Notes under the pieces: model-generated
Database searches by the model: none
Told to the model about the DNA's origin: nothing
What the model saw: only the letters and a program-made list of their open reading frames with translations
Made by a program: the position numbers and the translations under genes
Shown: piece by piece, positions 16,796 to 24,621 of the stretch
How positions within the stretch are numbered: position 1 is the first letter of the stretch
How the letters are laid out: each line of letters begins with the position of its first letter
DNA from: Nitrososphaerota archaeon
GTDB lineage: Archaea; Thermoproteota; Nitrososphaeria; Nitrososphaerales; UBA183
DNA: 59,328 nucleotides
Assembly (NCBI GenBank): GCA_029784825.1
Contig: JAFMAU010000010.1
Location: 1 to 59,328, forward strand
Direction of reading: 5' to 3'

Positions 16796-17032
16796 CTACT
16801 TCTCCTTGTCGCCCTTCAGCCACCACTCGAGGTAGTCGGATTGCTGCCTCGCCCTCTTCCTTCTCTCGTCTTCGGTGGGTGTCCTCTGCTTGTACCTGAT
16901 GTCGGACAGCTGATCCCTCGTCAGGAAGAGGCCGCACTTTTTGCATCCGAATCTCTTGGTTGGTGTATCGAAGAGCATCACGCCGCCGCATTCGGGGCAT
17001 AGCTGGTCCAAGAATTCTGACGATTCTTTCAC
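16796..17032 (-). CDS. Small zinc-ribbon protein
   Basis: A 78-residue protein with one four-cysteine zinc ribbon: CPECGGVMLF then CKKCGLFLTRD, followed by a charged helix rich in Arg, Lys and Glu (TPTEDERRKRARQQSDYLEW). It is not a known enzyme. Such small ribbons are common in archaea as nucleic-acid or protein-binding factors. It is convergent to the Nudix gene and divergent from the PRPP synthase gene. Confidence 0.75.
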   Translation of the reverse strand: MKESSEFLDQLCPECGGVMLFDTPTKRFGCKKCGLFLTRDQLSDIRYKQRTPTEDERRKRARQQSDYLEWWLKGDKEK

Positions 17033-17112
17033 GAGACGCCTCCTTAACTCTTGCTGTCAGACGGCTTGAAATCGATTAAATAGAGTCGGGCTTCGAGCGG
17101 GCTCGAACAGAA

Positions 17113-18003
17113 GTGGCAGCGAAACTCGTGCTGGCGGGCCCAGCCTCCGAGGAACTGGCGAAGTCCCTGGCCGAGAGGATGGAATCCAACCTCCTCAAGG
17201 CGGAGTTCAAGGTCTTCCCGGACGGCGAAACGAAGTTCACCTGCGACGGCAAGGTCTCGGGCAAGACTGTCCTTGTCGTTCAATCGACCTACCCTCCAGT
17301 CGACCAGCACCTGATGCAGCTCCTCATCGCCGCTCACCAGCTCAGCCAGGAGGGGGCCAGGGTCACGGCGGTGGTGCCCTACCTAGCCTACGCCCGTCAG
17401 GACAAGGAGTTCCTCCCAGGCGAGGGCGTCACCCTGGGCGTGGTCTCGCACATGATGAGGTCAGCCGGGGTCAGGAGGCTCGTCACAGTCGACATCCATT
17501 CCCCCGAGGGGCTGGCCCTCTTCTCGTTCCCCATAAACAGCGTCTCGGCGATTCCGAACCTGGCGGATTACGCCAGGAAGACGTTGAGTCTCAAGGACCC
17601 GGTCGTGGTGGCCCCGGACTTCGGGGCTTCCAAAAGGACAGAGGCGTTTGCGTCTCTCTACGGCGCCAAGCTGCTTCAGCTCTCCAAAAGCAGAGACAGG
17701 GTCACGGGCAAGGTCAAGATGGAGAAGGCCGCTCTCGAAGTGAATGGAAAGGAGGTCATGATTGTGGACGACGTGATCAGCACGGGCGGCACGCTGGCGG
17801 CGGCGGCGGAAGCCGTCCTGGCTCAGGGAGCCAGCAAGGTCTACGCAATCTGCGTCCACGGCCTCTTCGTGGGCGACGCGGCCCACAAGCTCGAAACTGC
17901 GGGCGTCAAGTCGATAGTGAGCACCAACACGGTCCCTGGCAAGTACAGCGCAGTCGACGTGTCCGAACCGATAGCCTCTCATCTAAGGACTCTCGATGAA
18001 TAG
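17113..18003 (+). CDS. prs: Ribose-phosphate pyrophosphokinase
   Basis: A 296-residue PRPP synthase making phosphoribosyl pyrophosphate from ribose 5-phosphate and ATP for nucleotide and histidine synthesis. Key parts are FPDGETKF, YLAYARQDKEF, the metal-binding VDIHSPEGLALF and the PRPP loop VDDVISTGGTLA. Length fits archaeal class enzymes. GTG 17113 lies about 30 bases after GATTAAATAG (17073-17082), so the transcript is probably leaderless. The next gene overlaps by eight bases. Confidence 0.97.
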   Translation: MAAKLVLAGPASEELAKSLAERMESNLLKAEFKVFPDGETKFTCDGKVSGKTVLVVQSTYPPVDQHLMQLLIAAHQLSQEGARVTAVVPYLAYARQDKEFLPGEGVTLGVVSHMMRSAGVRRLVTVDIHSPEGLALFSFPINSVSAIPNLADYARKTLSLKDPVVVAPDFGASKRTEAFASLYGAKLLQLSKSRDRVTGKVKMEKAALEVNGKEVMIVDDVISTGGTLAAAAEAVLAQGASKVYAICVHGLFVGDAAHKLETAGVKSIVSTNTVPGKYSAVDVSEPIASHLRTLDE

Positions 18004-18949
18004 GTCCCTCGTGCTGCTTTCCGGAGAGGGAACCACCATCCCCGCGGCGGAGGCGAAGGCGCTGTTCCTTGCGTACGACCCAGAGGCCAGGTTCAGCTTC
18101 GCCGAGAAGCGCGTGATGGTCGCCGAGTCTGCCGCAGAACCCTGGCCAGTCGCCCGGCGGGTGGCGTTCGCCAGGCGGGTCGGCTTGCTCCTCGAAGACC
18201 CGGCTGACGCTTCACCCTGGGTGAAGGGCAAGAAGGTCAGGCTGAGCGTCTTCCGGACGACTGCCTCGAGACCGGCGGCAGACCCGGAGAAACTCCTGCG
18301 AGGAGTAGACTCGGAGGTGGACCTGGCCAACCCTGACTATGAGCTGACAGTCGTCGACGGCGAAAGGAGGTACTTTGCGCTGACAATCCCGGGCGACATG
18401 GACCAGGGGTGGCACCTCCGCAGCCCGCGGAGGCGGGCCTTCTTCCATCCAGCGGCAATCTTCCCCAAACTGTCCCGGGCTCTCGTCAACCTCACGAGGT
18501 GCAGGGAGGGCCAGGTGCTCCTCGACCCGTTCGCAGGCACGGGGAGCATCCTCCTGGAAGCCGACCGGGTGGGCATGCGACCGCTCGCGTCCGACCAGAC
18601 GTCCGCCATGAGCAGGGGTGCTCTGGCAAACATGAGGAAGTTCGGCCAGTCGTGGCTCGGCATAATCAGGGCCGACGCCTTTTCGCTCCCGTTGCTTCGG
18701 GTGGACGCCATTGCCACCGACGCTCCATACGGCAGGGCGGCCAGCACCAGGGGGAGCGGACCTGCGACCGTCGTGGGGAAGGCGCTCGAGAGCTTCCCCG
18801 CCCTGCTCAGGTCTGGCTCCAGGATGGTGCTGATGCACGCGAAGGACAACCCGGTCCAGACCACCGGCGAGCTGGTCGTGGAGGAGGAGCACCACCTCTA
18901 CGTTCATAAGCGGCTGACGAGAGCAATCACAGTCCTGAGGAGGAGGTAG
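17996..18949 (+). CDS. Trm-G10/Trm11-type tRNA guanosine-N2 methyltransferase
   Basis: A 317-residue protein: N-terminal half resembling a THUMP/ferredoxin-like RNA-binding region, then a Rossmann methyltransferase with DPFAGTGSILLEADR as SAM motif I, and DAPYGRAAS as the catalytic motif IV. Family members usually have DPPYG; here the second residue is Ala. The archaeal enzyme makes N2-methyl- and N2,N2-dimethylguanosine at tRNA position 10. It overlaps prs and is followed two bases later by the RNase Z gene, so it lies in a tRNA-maturation operon. Confidence 0.9.
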   Translation: MNRSLVLLSGEGTTIPAAEAKALFLAYDPEARFSFAEKRVMVAESAAEPWPVARRVAFARRVGLLLEDPADASPWVKGKKVRLSVFRTTASRPAADPEKLLRGVDSEVDLANPDYELTVVDGERRYFALTIPGDMDQGWHLRSPRRRAFFHPAAIFPKLSRALVNLTRCREGQVLLDPFAGTGSILLEADRVGMRPLASDQTSAMSRGALANMRKFGQSWLGIIRADAFSLPLLRVDAIATDAPYGRAASTRGSGPATVVGKALESFPALLRSGSRMVLMHAKDNPVQTTGELVVEEEHHLYVHKRLTRAITVLRRR

Positions 18950-18951
18950 GC

Positions 18952-19872
18952 GTGGTAAAGCTGACCGTGAATTTCCTTGGCACCAGTTCGGCCGCGCCGA
19001 CCAAGTCAAGGGGACTCCCCGCGATTGCGATTCAGAGGGAGGGCGAGGTGATACTGATGGACTGCGGCGAAGGCGTCCAGCGGCAGGTGATGAGCGCAGG
19101 CATAGGTTTGAACAGGCCGACCACCATCCTGATCACTCACCTTCACGGGGACCACGTCACCGGGCTGCTCGGTCTTATGCAGACCATGGGCATGGCGCAG
19201 CGCTCCAGGCCCCTCACGATCGTCGGACCTGCCGCTCTGTCGAAGTGGCTCGAGGTGACCTCGGACTTGCTGAACATAGGTCTGACGTTTCAGCTGCAGT
19301 TCGTGGCCGCCAGGCCCGGCGCGGTGCTTCACACCCGGGACTTCGACATCAGGGCAGCCAGGGCAGACCATAGCGTCGAGTCCTACGCCTATCTGGTCAG
19401 CGAGAAGTCGAGGCCCGGCACATTCTTTCCGCAGAAGGCGCGAAGGCTCGGGATCCCCGAGGGGAAGCTTTGGTCGCGACTCCAGAAGGGGCGGAAGGTC
19501 AAGCTGGGGGGGAGGACCATCGACCCCTCGAAGGTGGTGGGACCGAGACGGCCCGGGAGGAGCATCGGGTATTCCGGCGACACACGGCCGAGCGCAGGGC
19601 TTGCGAGGTTCTTTTCAGGCTGCGACCTTCTGATCTTCGACTCGACCTACCTGGAGCGCGACAGGGACAAAGCCGTCGAAAGAAAGCACAGCACATCCAG
19701 GGAGGCCGCCCTCCTGGCCAGGAAGGCCGGGGTCGGAAGCTTGGCCCTGACCCACTTCAGCGCCCGCTACCAGACCGCATCGGAGCTGCTGAAGGAGGCG
19801 CGCAAGGTCTTCCCCAGGGTGGTCGCGGCCCACGATGGCATGAAGCTCGGGGTTGCCTACCCAGCGGGGTAG
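18952..19872 (+). CDS. rnz: Ribonuclease Z
   Basis: A 306-residue metallo-beta-lactamase-fold endonuclease that trims tRNA 3' trailers. The zinc motif THLHGDHVTGL, the FLGTSSAAPT start, YSGDTRPS and the C-terminal LTHFSARY are all present. GTG 18952 follows a strong GGAGGTAG sequence. Its 3' end overlaps the convergent UPF0201 gene by 16 bases. Confidence 0.96.
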   Translation: MVKLTVNFLGTSSAAPTKSRGLPAIAIQREGEVILMDCGEGVQRQVMSAGIGLNRPTTILITHLHGDHVTGLLGLMQTMGMAQRSRPLTIVGPAALSKWLEVTSDLLNIGLTFQLQFVAARPGAVLHTRDFDIRAARADHSVESYAYLVSEKSRPGTFFPQKARRLGIPEGKLWSRLQKGRKVKLGGRTIDPSKVVGPRRPGRSIGYSGDTRPSAGLARFFSGCDLLIFDSTYLERDRDKAVERKHSTSREAALLARKAGVGSLALTHFSARYQTASELLKEARKVFPRVVAAHDGMKLGVAYPAG

Positions 19873-20267
19873 GCAGTGAGCCACGCTATCACTTCGTCGA
19901 GTCTGTCGGATTCTATCGTGAGGTAGATGGGGCCAAGCGGCGACTCCCCTTCGGAGCCGCAGAGGACAAGCACCCCGGCGTGGGCGGCCTGCCTGTTGAG
20001 CATCAGCGTAGTCTTCTTCCCTTCCTGTCCCCGCAGGAGAAGCTTCCTTGCCGCGGCCCTGACGTGCCTGTCCCTGAGTTGGTCGTGGAGCCGCCTGATG
20101 CTGGCGGCGTCCTCCGAGGTCATCTCCACCCGCCTCGAGTCCTCTTCGATCGCCGAGCGACACTCGCCCAGTATGTTTGCGACAGCTGTCCTGACCTTGG
20201 CCGGGTCCTCGGAGGGCGAAAGCGCCGCCTCAGCGCTCACCCGCAGTCTGAACTCAGGCAGAGCCAT
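19857..20267 (-). CDS. UPF0201 family protein (putative RNA-binding)
   Basis: A 136-residue protein beginning MALPEFRLRVSAEAALSPSE, then DPAKVRTAVANILG, the conserved start of archaeal UPF0201. ATG 20267 gives the family length; the longer frame upstream overlaps the neighbour too far. It overlaps the UPF0200 gene by 14 bases, and these two are commonly neighbours or fused in archaea. Function is not established; an RNA-binding ferredoxin-like fold is known for the family. Confidence 0.87.
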   Translation of the reverse strand: MALPEFRLRVSAEAALSPSEDPAKVRTAVANILGECRSAIEEDSRRVEMTSEDAASIRRLHDQLRDRHVRAAARKLLLRGQEGKKTTLMLNRQAAHAGVLVLCGSEGESPLGPIYLTIESDRLDEVIAWLTAYPAG

Positions 20268-20805
20268 CGAGCCAGCGCTCCACCAGCTTGAGGGTCTGCG
20301 CTGAGAGGGCCTCGGGAGAGGCGTGCTCGTTGGACACCGTCTCATCCGCCAGAGCGATCGCCCTGCCGATGCCGACCTCGAGCTCCCTGTCATCGCGCCT
20401 CTGGAACATCTCCATGGAGTCCGGGTCGTCGCCCCTCCCCCTGCCTTTGAGGAACGAATACCGTCTCGGCCTCGAGGCCTGGACCGCGATCAACAAGACG
20501 TCGGCGGCCTTCCTGAAGGCCTCCACCTCGGCGACCGACCTGACGCCGTCCACCACGACCTTCTCGTAGCCGGCCTCTCTGATCGACTTTAGGCACAACT
20601 CGGCCACCGCTGCTTCGCCAAGCTGCCTCCTCAGGTCCTTCATCACTTCGCCCGTGTGCTTCTCGTCCTCCGGGAGGCCCCTCCTTCGCGTCTCCTCCCT
20701 TATGACGTCGCCCATCACCACCCTCTTCCACCCCTTCGCAGCCAGCGCCTGCGCGGCAGTCGACTTGCCTGCCCCCGGCATGCCTGTTATGGCGACTATC
20801 TTCAA
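20254..20805 (-). CDS. UPF0200 family P-loop kinase-like protein
   Basis: A 183-residue AAA/adenylate-kinase-like protein with Walker A GMPGAGKST, MGDVIREETRRRGL, and VVVDGVRSVAEVEAFR. It resembles dephospho-CoA kinases and nucleotide kinases, but the archaeal family's substrate is not settled. ATG 20805 begins exactly at MKIVAITGMPG. It is divergent from thpR, with about 70 bases and an AT-rich TTTAATAAG in between. Confidence 0.9.
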   Translation of the reverse strand: MKIVAITGMPGAGKSTAAQALAAKGWKRVVMGDVIREETRRRGLPEDEKHTGEVMKDLRRQLGEAAVAELCLKSIREAGYEKVVVDGVRSVAEVEAFRKAADVLLIAVQASRPRRYSFLKGRGRGDDPDSMEMFQRRDDRELEVGIGRAIALADETVSNEHASPEALSAQTLKLVERWLDGSA

Positions 20806-20875
20806 ACGCTCGCCCGCCTGCGAACCTCATTTAATAAGCGAATTCAACTCGCCAACGGCTCGGCGGGTGCAACCG

Positions 20876-21430
20876 ATGCGTGCTTTCGTTGCGATAGAGA
20901 TTCCAAACCCCCAGGTCATGGAGAAGCTGGTTGCCTTCCAGAACGAGCTCCATGAGACCCGCGCAGACTTGAAGGTCGTCGAAAAGGAGAACCTGCACTA
21001 CACCGTGAAGTTCCTGGGCGAGGTCACGGAGCGTCAGGCTGTCGAAGTGGACAGTCGGCTGAAAGCCTTGAAGCTGCCCAGGGCCACCGTAACAGCGAAG
21101 GGCGTCGGGGCCTTCCCTTCCCCTGGCCGTCCGCGAGTGGTCTGGGTCGGAGTGGCGGAAGGAGATTCCGAGAAGGTCGGAGCGGTCGCGGCACCTGTGA
21201 TACAATCACTGGACGGGATAGGCGAACGGGATGACCGTCCCTTTCGGGCCCACCTGACCGTGGCCAGGGTCCGGTCAGACGCCAACAGGGAGGGCCTCGA
21301 GAGGCTCCTTCGAGAGGACAGGGACCGCGCCTTTGGCTCCTTCGAGATCACAGAGTTCAAGCTCAAGTCGAGCACGCTGACTCCCAAAGGGCCGATATAC
21401 AGCGACGTGGGGGTATACAGTCTGAGTTGA
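20876..21430 (+). CDS. thpR: RNA 2',3'-cyclic phosphodiesterase
   Basis: A 184-residue 2H-family protein. The two HxTx motifs are HYTVKFLGE and HLTVARVRS. The family hydrolyses 2',3'-cyclic phosphate ends and can ligate tRNA halves in vitro. ATG 20876 begins MRAFVAIEIPNPQ, typical of the family. It overlaps the CCA-enzyme gene by four bases, an arrangement often seen in archaea, which ties it to tRNA repair and processing. Confidence 0.94.
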   Translation: MRAFVAIEIPNPQVMEKLVAFQNELHETRADLKVVEKENLHYTVKFLGEVTERQAVEVDSRLKALKLPRATVTAKGVGAFPSPGRPRVVWVGVAEGDSEKVGAVAAPVIQSLDGIGERDDRPFRAHLTVARVRSDANREGLERLLREDRDRAFGSFEITEFKLKSSTLTPKGPIYSDVGVYSLS

Positions 21431-22755
21431 CCAGCATCCAGCCCGTGCTGAAGGCTGCGACAAGGCTTGTCGTCCCCACTGCAGCGGAGGAGAGGCGCCT
21501 CGGTGATCTTGCCGGATTCCTCATGGCGAGAACCAGGGCGGCGGCGAGCAAGCATCGCGAGGTCAGCGGGGTCGTCATGGGAGGGTCTTTCGCAAAGGGC
21601 ACCTGGCTCCCGGCCAGCGTCGACATAGACGTCTTCGTTCTCATCGACCCGACCACGAACGAGAAGGACTTCGAAAGGATTGGACTCGCGGTGGGCTCGG
21701 AGGCGGCCAGCGGATTCCCCAGGGGCAAGAAGTACGCGCAGCACCCCTACGTGGAGGCCATGGTCCACGGCGTGAAGGTCAACGTCGTCCCGTGCTACGC
21801 CATAGAGCCCCCGAACTGGAAGAGCGCGGCAGACCGCTCACCGTTCCACGTCAAGCTCGTGGAAGGATTCTCCAAGGAAAGGAAGACAGAGGTCAGGTTG
21901 CTGAAGAGGTTCATGCGCGGGGTGGGCGTCTACGGGGCGGAGATCGAAGTCCGGGGCTTCAGCGGATATGCTGCCGAAGTCTTGGTAATCCGGTTCGGGG
22001 ACTTTGAAGGCGTTCTGAAGCACTTCGCCGAGCTGAAAAGGGCGAACGAGGACTCGCTGTTCGTGCTTACCGACCCCGTGGACGAGAGCAGGGACCTCGC
22101 GAAGGCCATCTCCGACGAGAGCGTCGGCCGCATGGTCCTGGCCTCCCGGGCCTTCCTGAAGAGGCCGTCTCTGGACCATTTCGGTCGCGTCCTCGGGCGG
22201 CCCAGACCACGAGTCAGAAACGAACTGATCGCCGTCGCATTCAACCATCCCAGACTCAGCGAGGACACGCTGTGGGGCGAGCTGCGGAGGACCCTGAAGC
22301 ACGTCGCCAACGCGGTCGAAGGGAAGGGCTTCAAGCTCGCGAGGGTGCTGGCCGCCTCGGACAACTCGAACCACTCCGCTTTCCTCTTCCTGCCCGAGTT
22401 CTCTTCGCTGCCTCCGCTGGAGCAGCGCCCCGGGCCGGCCGTTGAGAGGGGAAAGGAGACGGCGTCGTTCATCGCCAAGAACAGGAGCAGGGCGGAGCTG
22501 GTCTGGGTCGACGGCGCCGGGCGCGTGAAAGTTCTGCAGAGGAGGAGCCACACAGAGCTGTCGAGGCTGTTGGTGGACGTATCCGAGGGCAGGCTCGGCA
22601 GATTCGGCGCTTCCCGCGAAGTTGGGTCGGCGATGGCCAGGAGCGCCCGAGTCCTGCGGGGCAAAGCCCTGACCCGCCAGGCACGGTCGAAGAAGTGGCT
22701 GGGCAGGGCGGTTCTGGAGATTGCAAGCGACACATTCGGAACGAGCGACGCTTGA
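21427..22755 (+). CDS. cca: CCA-adding tRNA nucleotidyltransferase, class I
   Basis: A 442-residue archaeal CCA enzyme. The polymerase motif GGSFAKGTWLPASVDIDVFV gives the GGS and DxD catalytic residues; the body and tail domains follow, with RGFSGYAAEVLVIRFG as the usual neck region. It adds CCA to tRNA 3' ends, needed because the tRNA-Pro gene in this window does not encode CCA. The TTG start overlaps the thpR stop. Confidence 0.96.
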   Translation: MTSIQPVLKAATRLVVPTAAEERRLGDLAGFLMARTRAAASKHREVSGVVMGGSFAKGTWLPASVDIDVFVLIDPTTNEKDFERIGLAVGSEAASGFPRGKKYAQHPYVEAMVHGVKVNVVPCYAIEPPNWKSAADRSPFHVKLVEGFSKERKTEVRLLKRFMRGVGVYGAEIEVRGFSGYAAEVLVIRFGDFEGVLKHFAELKRANEDSLFVLTDPVDESRDLAKAISDESVGRMVLASRAFLKRPSLDHFGRVLGRPRPRVRNELIAVAFNHPRLSEDTLWGELRRTLKHVANAVEGKGFKLARVLAASDNSNHSAFLFLPEFSSLPPLEQRPGPAVERGKETASFIAKNRSRAELVWVDGAGRVKVLQRRSHTELSRLLVDVSEGRLGRFGASREVGSAMARSARVLRGKALTRQARSKKWLGRAVLEIASDTFGTSDA

Positions 22756-23500
22756 ACAGGTCGTCAGGACGCCCTACGTACAGATCCTGACCTATCCCAA
22801 GATATCGCTGCGCTCGGCAAGGAGCAGAGTGAGGCAGCTTGAGCGGCTCGGGGTCGAGTCGCTTACGTTCGAGGGGAGGGCGAAGATAGGGCGGCTGGGG
22901 CTGCTAGGAATAGGCACGGTGGGCGTCGTGGTGAAGTGCACATCGGGCGGCGAAGACTACGCGCTGAAGATCAGGAGGACCGACGCAAACCGGCCCAGCT
23001 TAGCGGTCGAATACGAGCTCACCTCATTCGCCAACAGGCTGGGCGTGGGTGCGACTGTCTATGGTCACACCAAGGACTTTCTGCTGCTTAAGCTTCTGGA
23101 CTACGTCGAGTTCTCCGACTGGATTAGGGAGCTGTCAGGAGAGGGCACAAGGGCGCGGGCGCGGGGCATGGTGCACGAGGTCCTCAACCAGTGCAGGAAG
23201 CTCGACATCATGGGCCTGGACCATGGCCAGCTGAGCAACCTCAGGAAGCACGTGGTCGTGGCAGAAGGGAGGCTGTGGATAATCGATTTCGAATCTGCGA
23301 GCAGGTCCCGGAGGCCCAGCAACGTCACCTCGGCAGCGCAGTATCTCCTTGTCGGCGGGAAGATTTCGCCGTTGATGAGGCGGCTATTGGGAGTCAAGAA
23401 CACGGAGCCGGTCCTGACGTTACTTCGCGACTACAAGAAGGCACTCTCTGACATCGCCTATTCGAGGCTGTTGGAGTACCTCAAGCTGGCTCCTTCCTGA
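22721..23500 (+). CDS. Archaeal Ser/Thr protein kinase-like protein (COG2112 type)
   Basis: An atypical kinase of about 250 residues. The glycine loop LGIGTVGVVVK, ATP-binding Lys in YALKIRR, catalytic loop GLDHGQLSNLRKH and metal-binding IIDFESAS are visible. The family is widespread in archaea and often sits after cca. The only canonical start, TTG 22721, overlaps cca by 35 bases and lacks a ribosome-binding site; ACG 22748, just before the cca stop, would give the family-like start TLEQVVRTPYVQILTYP. I keep TTG as the outer limit. Confidence 0.86.
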   Translation: MQATHSERATLEQVVRTPYVQILTYPKISLRSARSRVRQLERLGVESLTFEGRAKIGRLGLLGIGTVGVVVKCTSGGEDYALKIRRTDANRPSLAVEYELTSFANRLGVGATVYGHTKDFLLLKLLDYVEFSDWIRELSGEGTRARARGMVHEVLNQCRKLDIMGLDHGQLSNLRKHVVVAEGRLWIIDFESASRSRRPSNVTSAAQYLLVGGKISPLMRRLLGVKNTEPVLTLLRDYKKALSDIAYSRLLEYLKLAPS

Positions 23501-23604
23501 CGTGAAGCCTCACGTCACCCGATTCAGTTTCAGCGATGGGTCTCCGTCTCTCTGTGTTCTACTGTAGAAACGCTATAATCCGCCCCGTTCGAACGTGCGA
23601 TAAC

Positions 23605-23994
23605 TTGAACGGCGAAGTCGTTCATTTCGAAGTTCCCGCGAAGAACCTGAAGCGCGCCCAATCTTTCTACAAGGACGTCTTCGGGTGGCAGCTGAACGAG
23701 ATGAGTATGCCCAACGGCGCCTACACGCTGGCATCGACCGGCCCTGTGGACAAGGATGGAAGACCCTCCGAGCCCGGTTTCATCAACGGCGGGATGATGA
23801 AGTTGGCGAAGCCATTCTCTGGTCCTGTCGTCACCATCCAGGTGGACGACATCGACGCGGCACTCAAGGACGTGAAAGAGCACGGAGGCAAGCCGGTCGT
23901 GAAGAAGACACCGATGGGCGAGTTCGGCTTCTATGGTTACTTCAAGGACAGCGAAGGCAACCTCACAGGGCTCTTCACACCCCCTCAGAAGTAG
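23605..23994 (+). CDS. VOC (glyoxalase-like) family protein
   Basis: A 129-residue protein with two beta-alpha-beta-beta-beta halves: VVHFEVPAKNLKRAQSFYKD, VFGWQL and VTIQVDDIDAALKDVKEHGG, ending YFKDSEGNLTGLFTP. This is the common uncharacterised VOC type. The frame is open further upstream, but TTG 23605 fits the domain start and a GCTATAATC box lies about 27 bases before it. Metal ligands would be the His in VVHFEV and a late Glu/Asn; the reaction is unknown. Confidence 0.87.
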   Translation: MNGEVVHFEVPAKNLKRAQSFYKDVFGWQLNEMSMPNGAYTLASTGPVDKDGRPSEPGFINGGMMKLAKPFSGPVVTIQVDDIDAALKDVKEHGGKPVVKKTPMGEFGFYGYFKDSEGNLTGLFTPPQK

Positions 23995-24199
23995 GGGGGT
24001 TCCCAAACCCAGCCAAGAAATCACGCGAGTCCAACACCGACATTATCCCACCGTTTGCACTGCATGCGAGGGGCTCTCGGCATATGAGGCAGTTCACCCT
24101 GGAAGAACTGTGCGCTTGGCGGGAAAGTGGGGGGGCACCCTTTCCTTGCTGCCAGGAGGCTGCATTCCTCAGAAGACCTGCAAGAAGGCTCAGTTTGCA

Positions 24200-24478
24200 A
24201 TGACCCAGCGAACGCCAATAGAATTCCACAACGCAATTGGAGAGGCGCTGGTGCTGCATTGTGGCGTCTCAAAATTAGCTTGTCTTGTCTATGACGACAG
24301 GGTAACGTTGAGGGACCCCATAGAAATCAATAAGATCATCAATGCACTTGAGCCTCTGGTCAGGACTCCAAGAAGAAGGGCCCAGATTCAGGCATTTCAG
24401 AAGTTCTACGCAGCGAGAATGCATCTTTTTCGTCCCCATGCGCCAAAACCGAGATTAAGGAAGGATTTGGCGGGTTAG
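24200..24478 (+). CDS. Small hypothetical protein next to tRNA-Pro
   Basis: A possible 92-residue protein (MTQRTPIEFHNAIGEALVLH, later INKIINALEPLVRTPRRRAQ) with a basic C-terminus. It is less GC-rich in third codon positions than the housekeeping genes around it, and its stop lies six bases before the tRNA gene. This may be a fragment of an integrated element that used the tRNA as its site. I do not recognise a family. The 200 bases upstream (23995-24199) hold nothing I can support. Confidence 0.4.
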   Translation: MTQRTPIEFHNAIGEALVLHCGVSKLACLVYDDRVTLRDPIEINKIINALEPLVRTPRRRAQIQAFQKFYAARMHLFRPHAPKPRLRKDLAG

Positions 24479-24483
24479 CAAGT

Positions 24484-24581
24484 GGGGCCGTAGTGTAGCT
24501 TGGTCCAGCATACCAGTGTGAATGACCTTCACGGTGAGCCTGGGGCGCTGGCGGTCTTGGGTTCGAATCCCAACGGCCCCA
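24484..24581 (+). tRNA. tRNA-Pro (GGG) with a ~22-nt intron
   Basis: The acceptor arms GGGGCCG (24484-24490) and CGGCCCC (24574-24580) pair fully. T-arm TTGGG-TTCGAAT-CCCAA and D-arm GTGT/GCAT are standard, with A24581 as discriminator; CCA is not encoded. The anticodon stem CCAGT pairs with GCTGG, but 29 bases lie between them instead of 7. Removing 22 leaves a loop such as CTGGGGC or GTGGGGC, anticodon GGG. The extra segment contains a GTGAA/TTCAC hairpin. The splice point seems to lie 5' of the anticodon, not at the usual 37/38 site. Confidence 0.85.
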
Positions 24582-24621
24582 TCAACTTGCGCGCCCGCTC
24601 CTCTCGGGAACCTGGCGCTCC

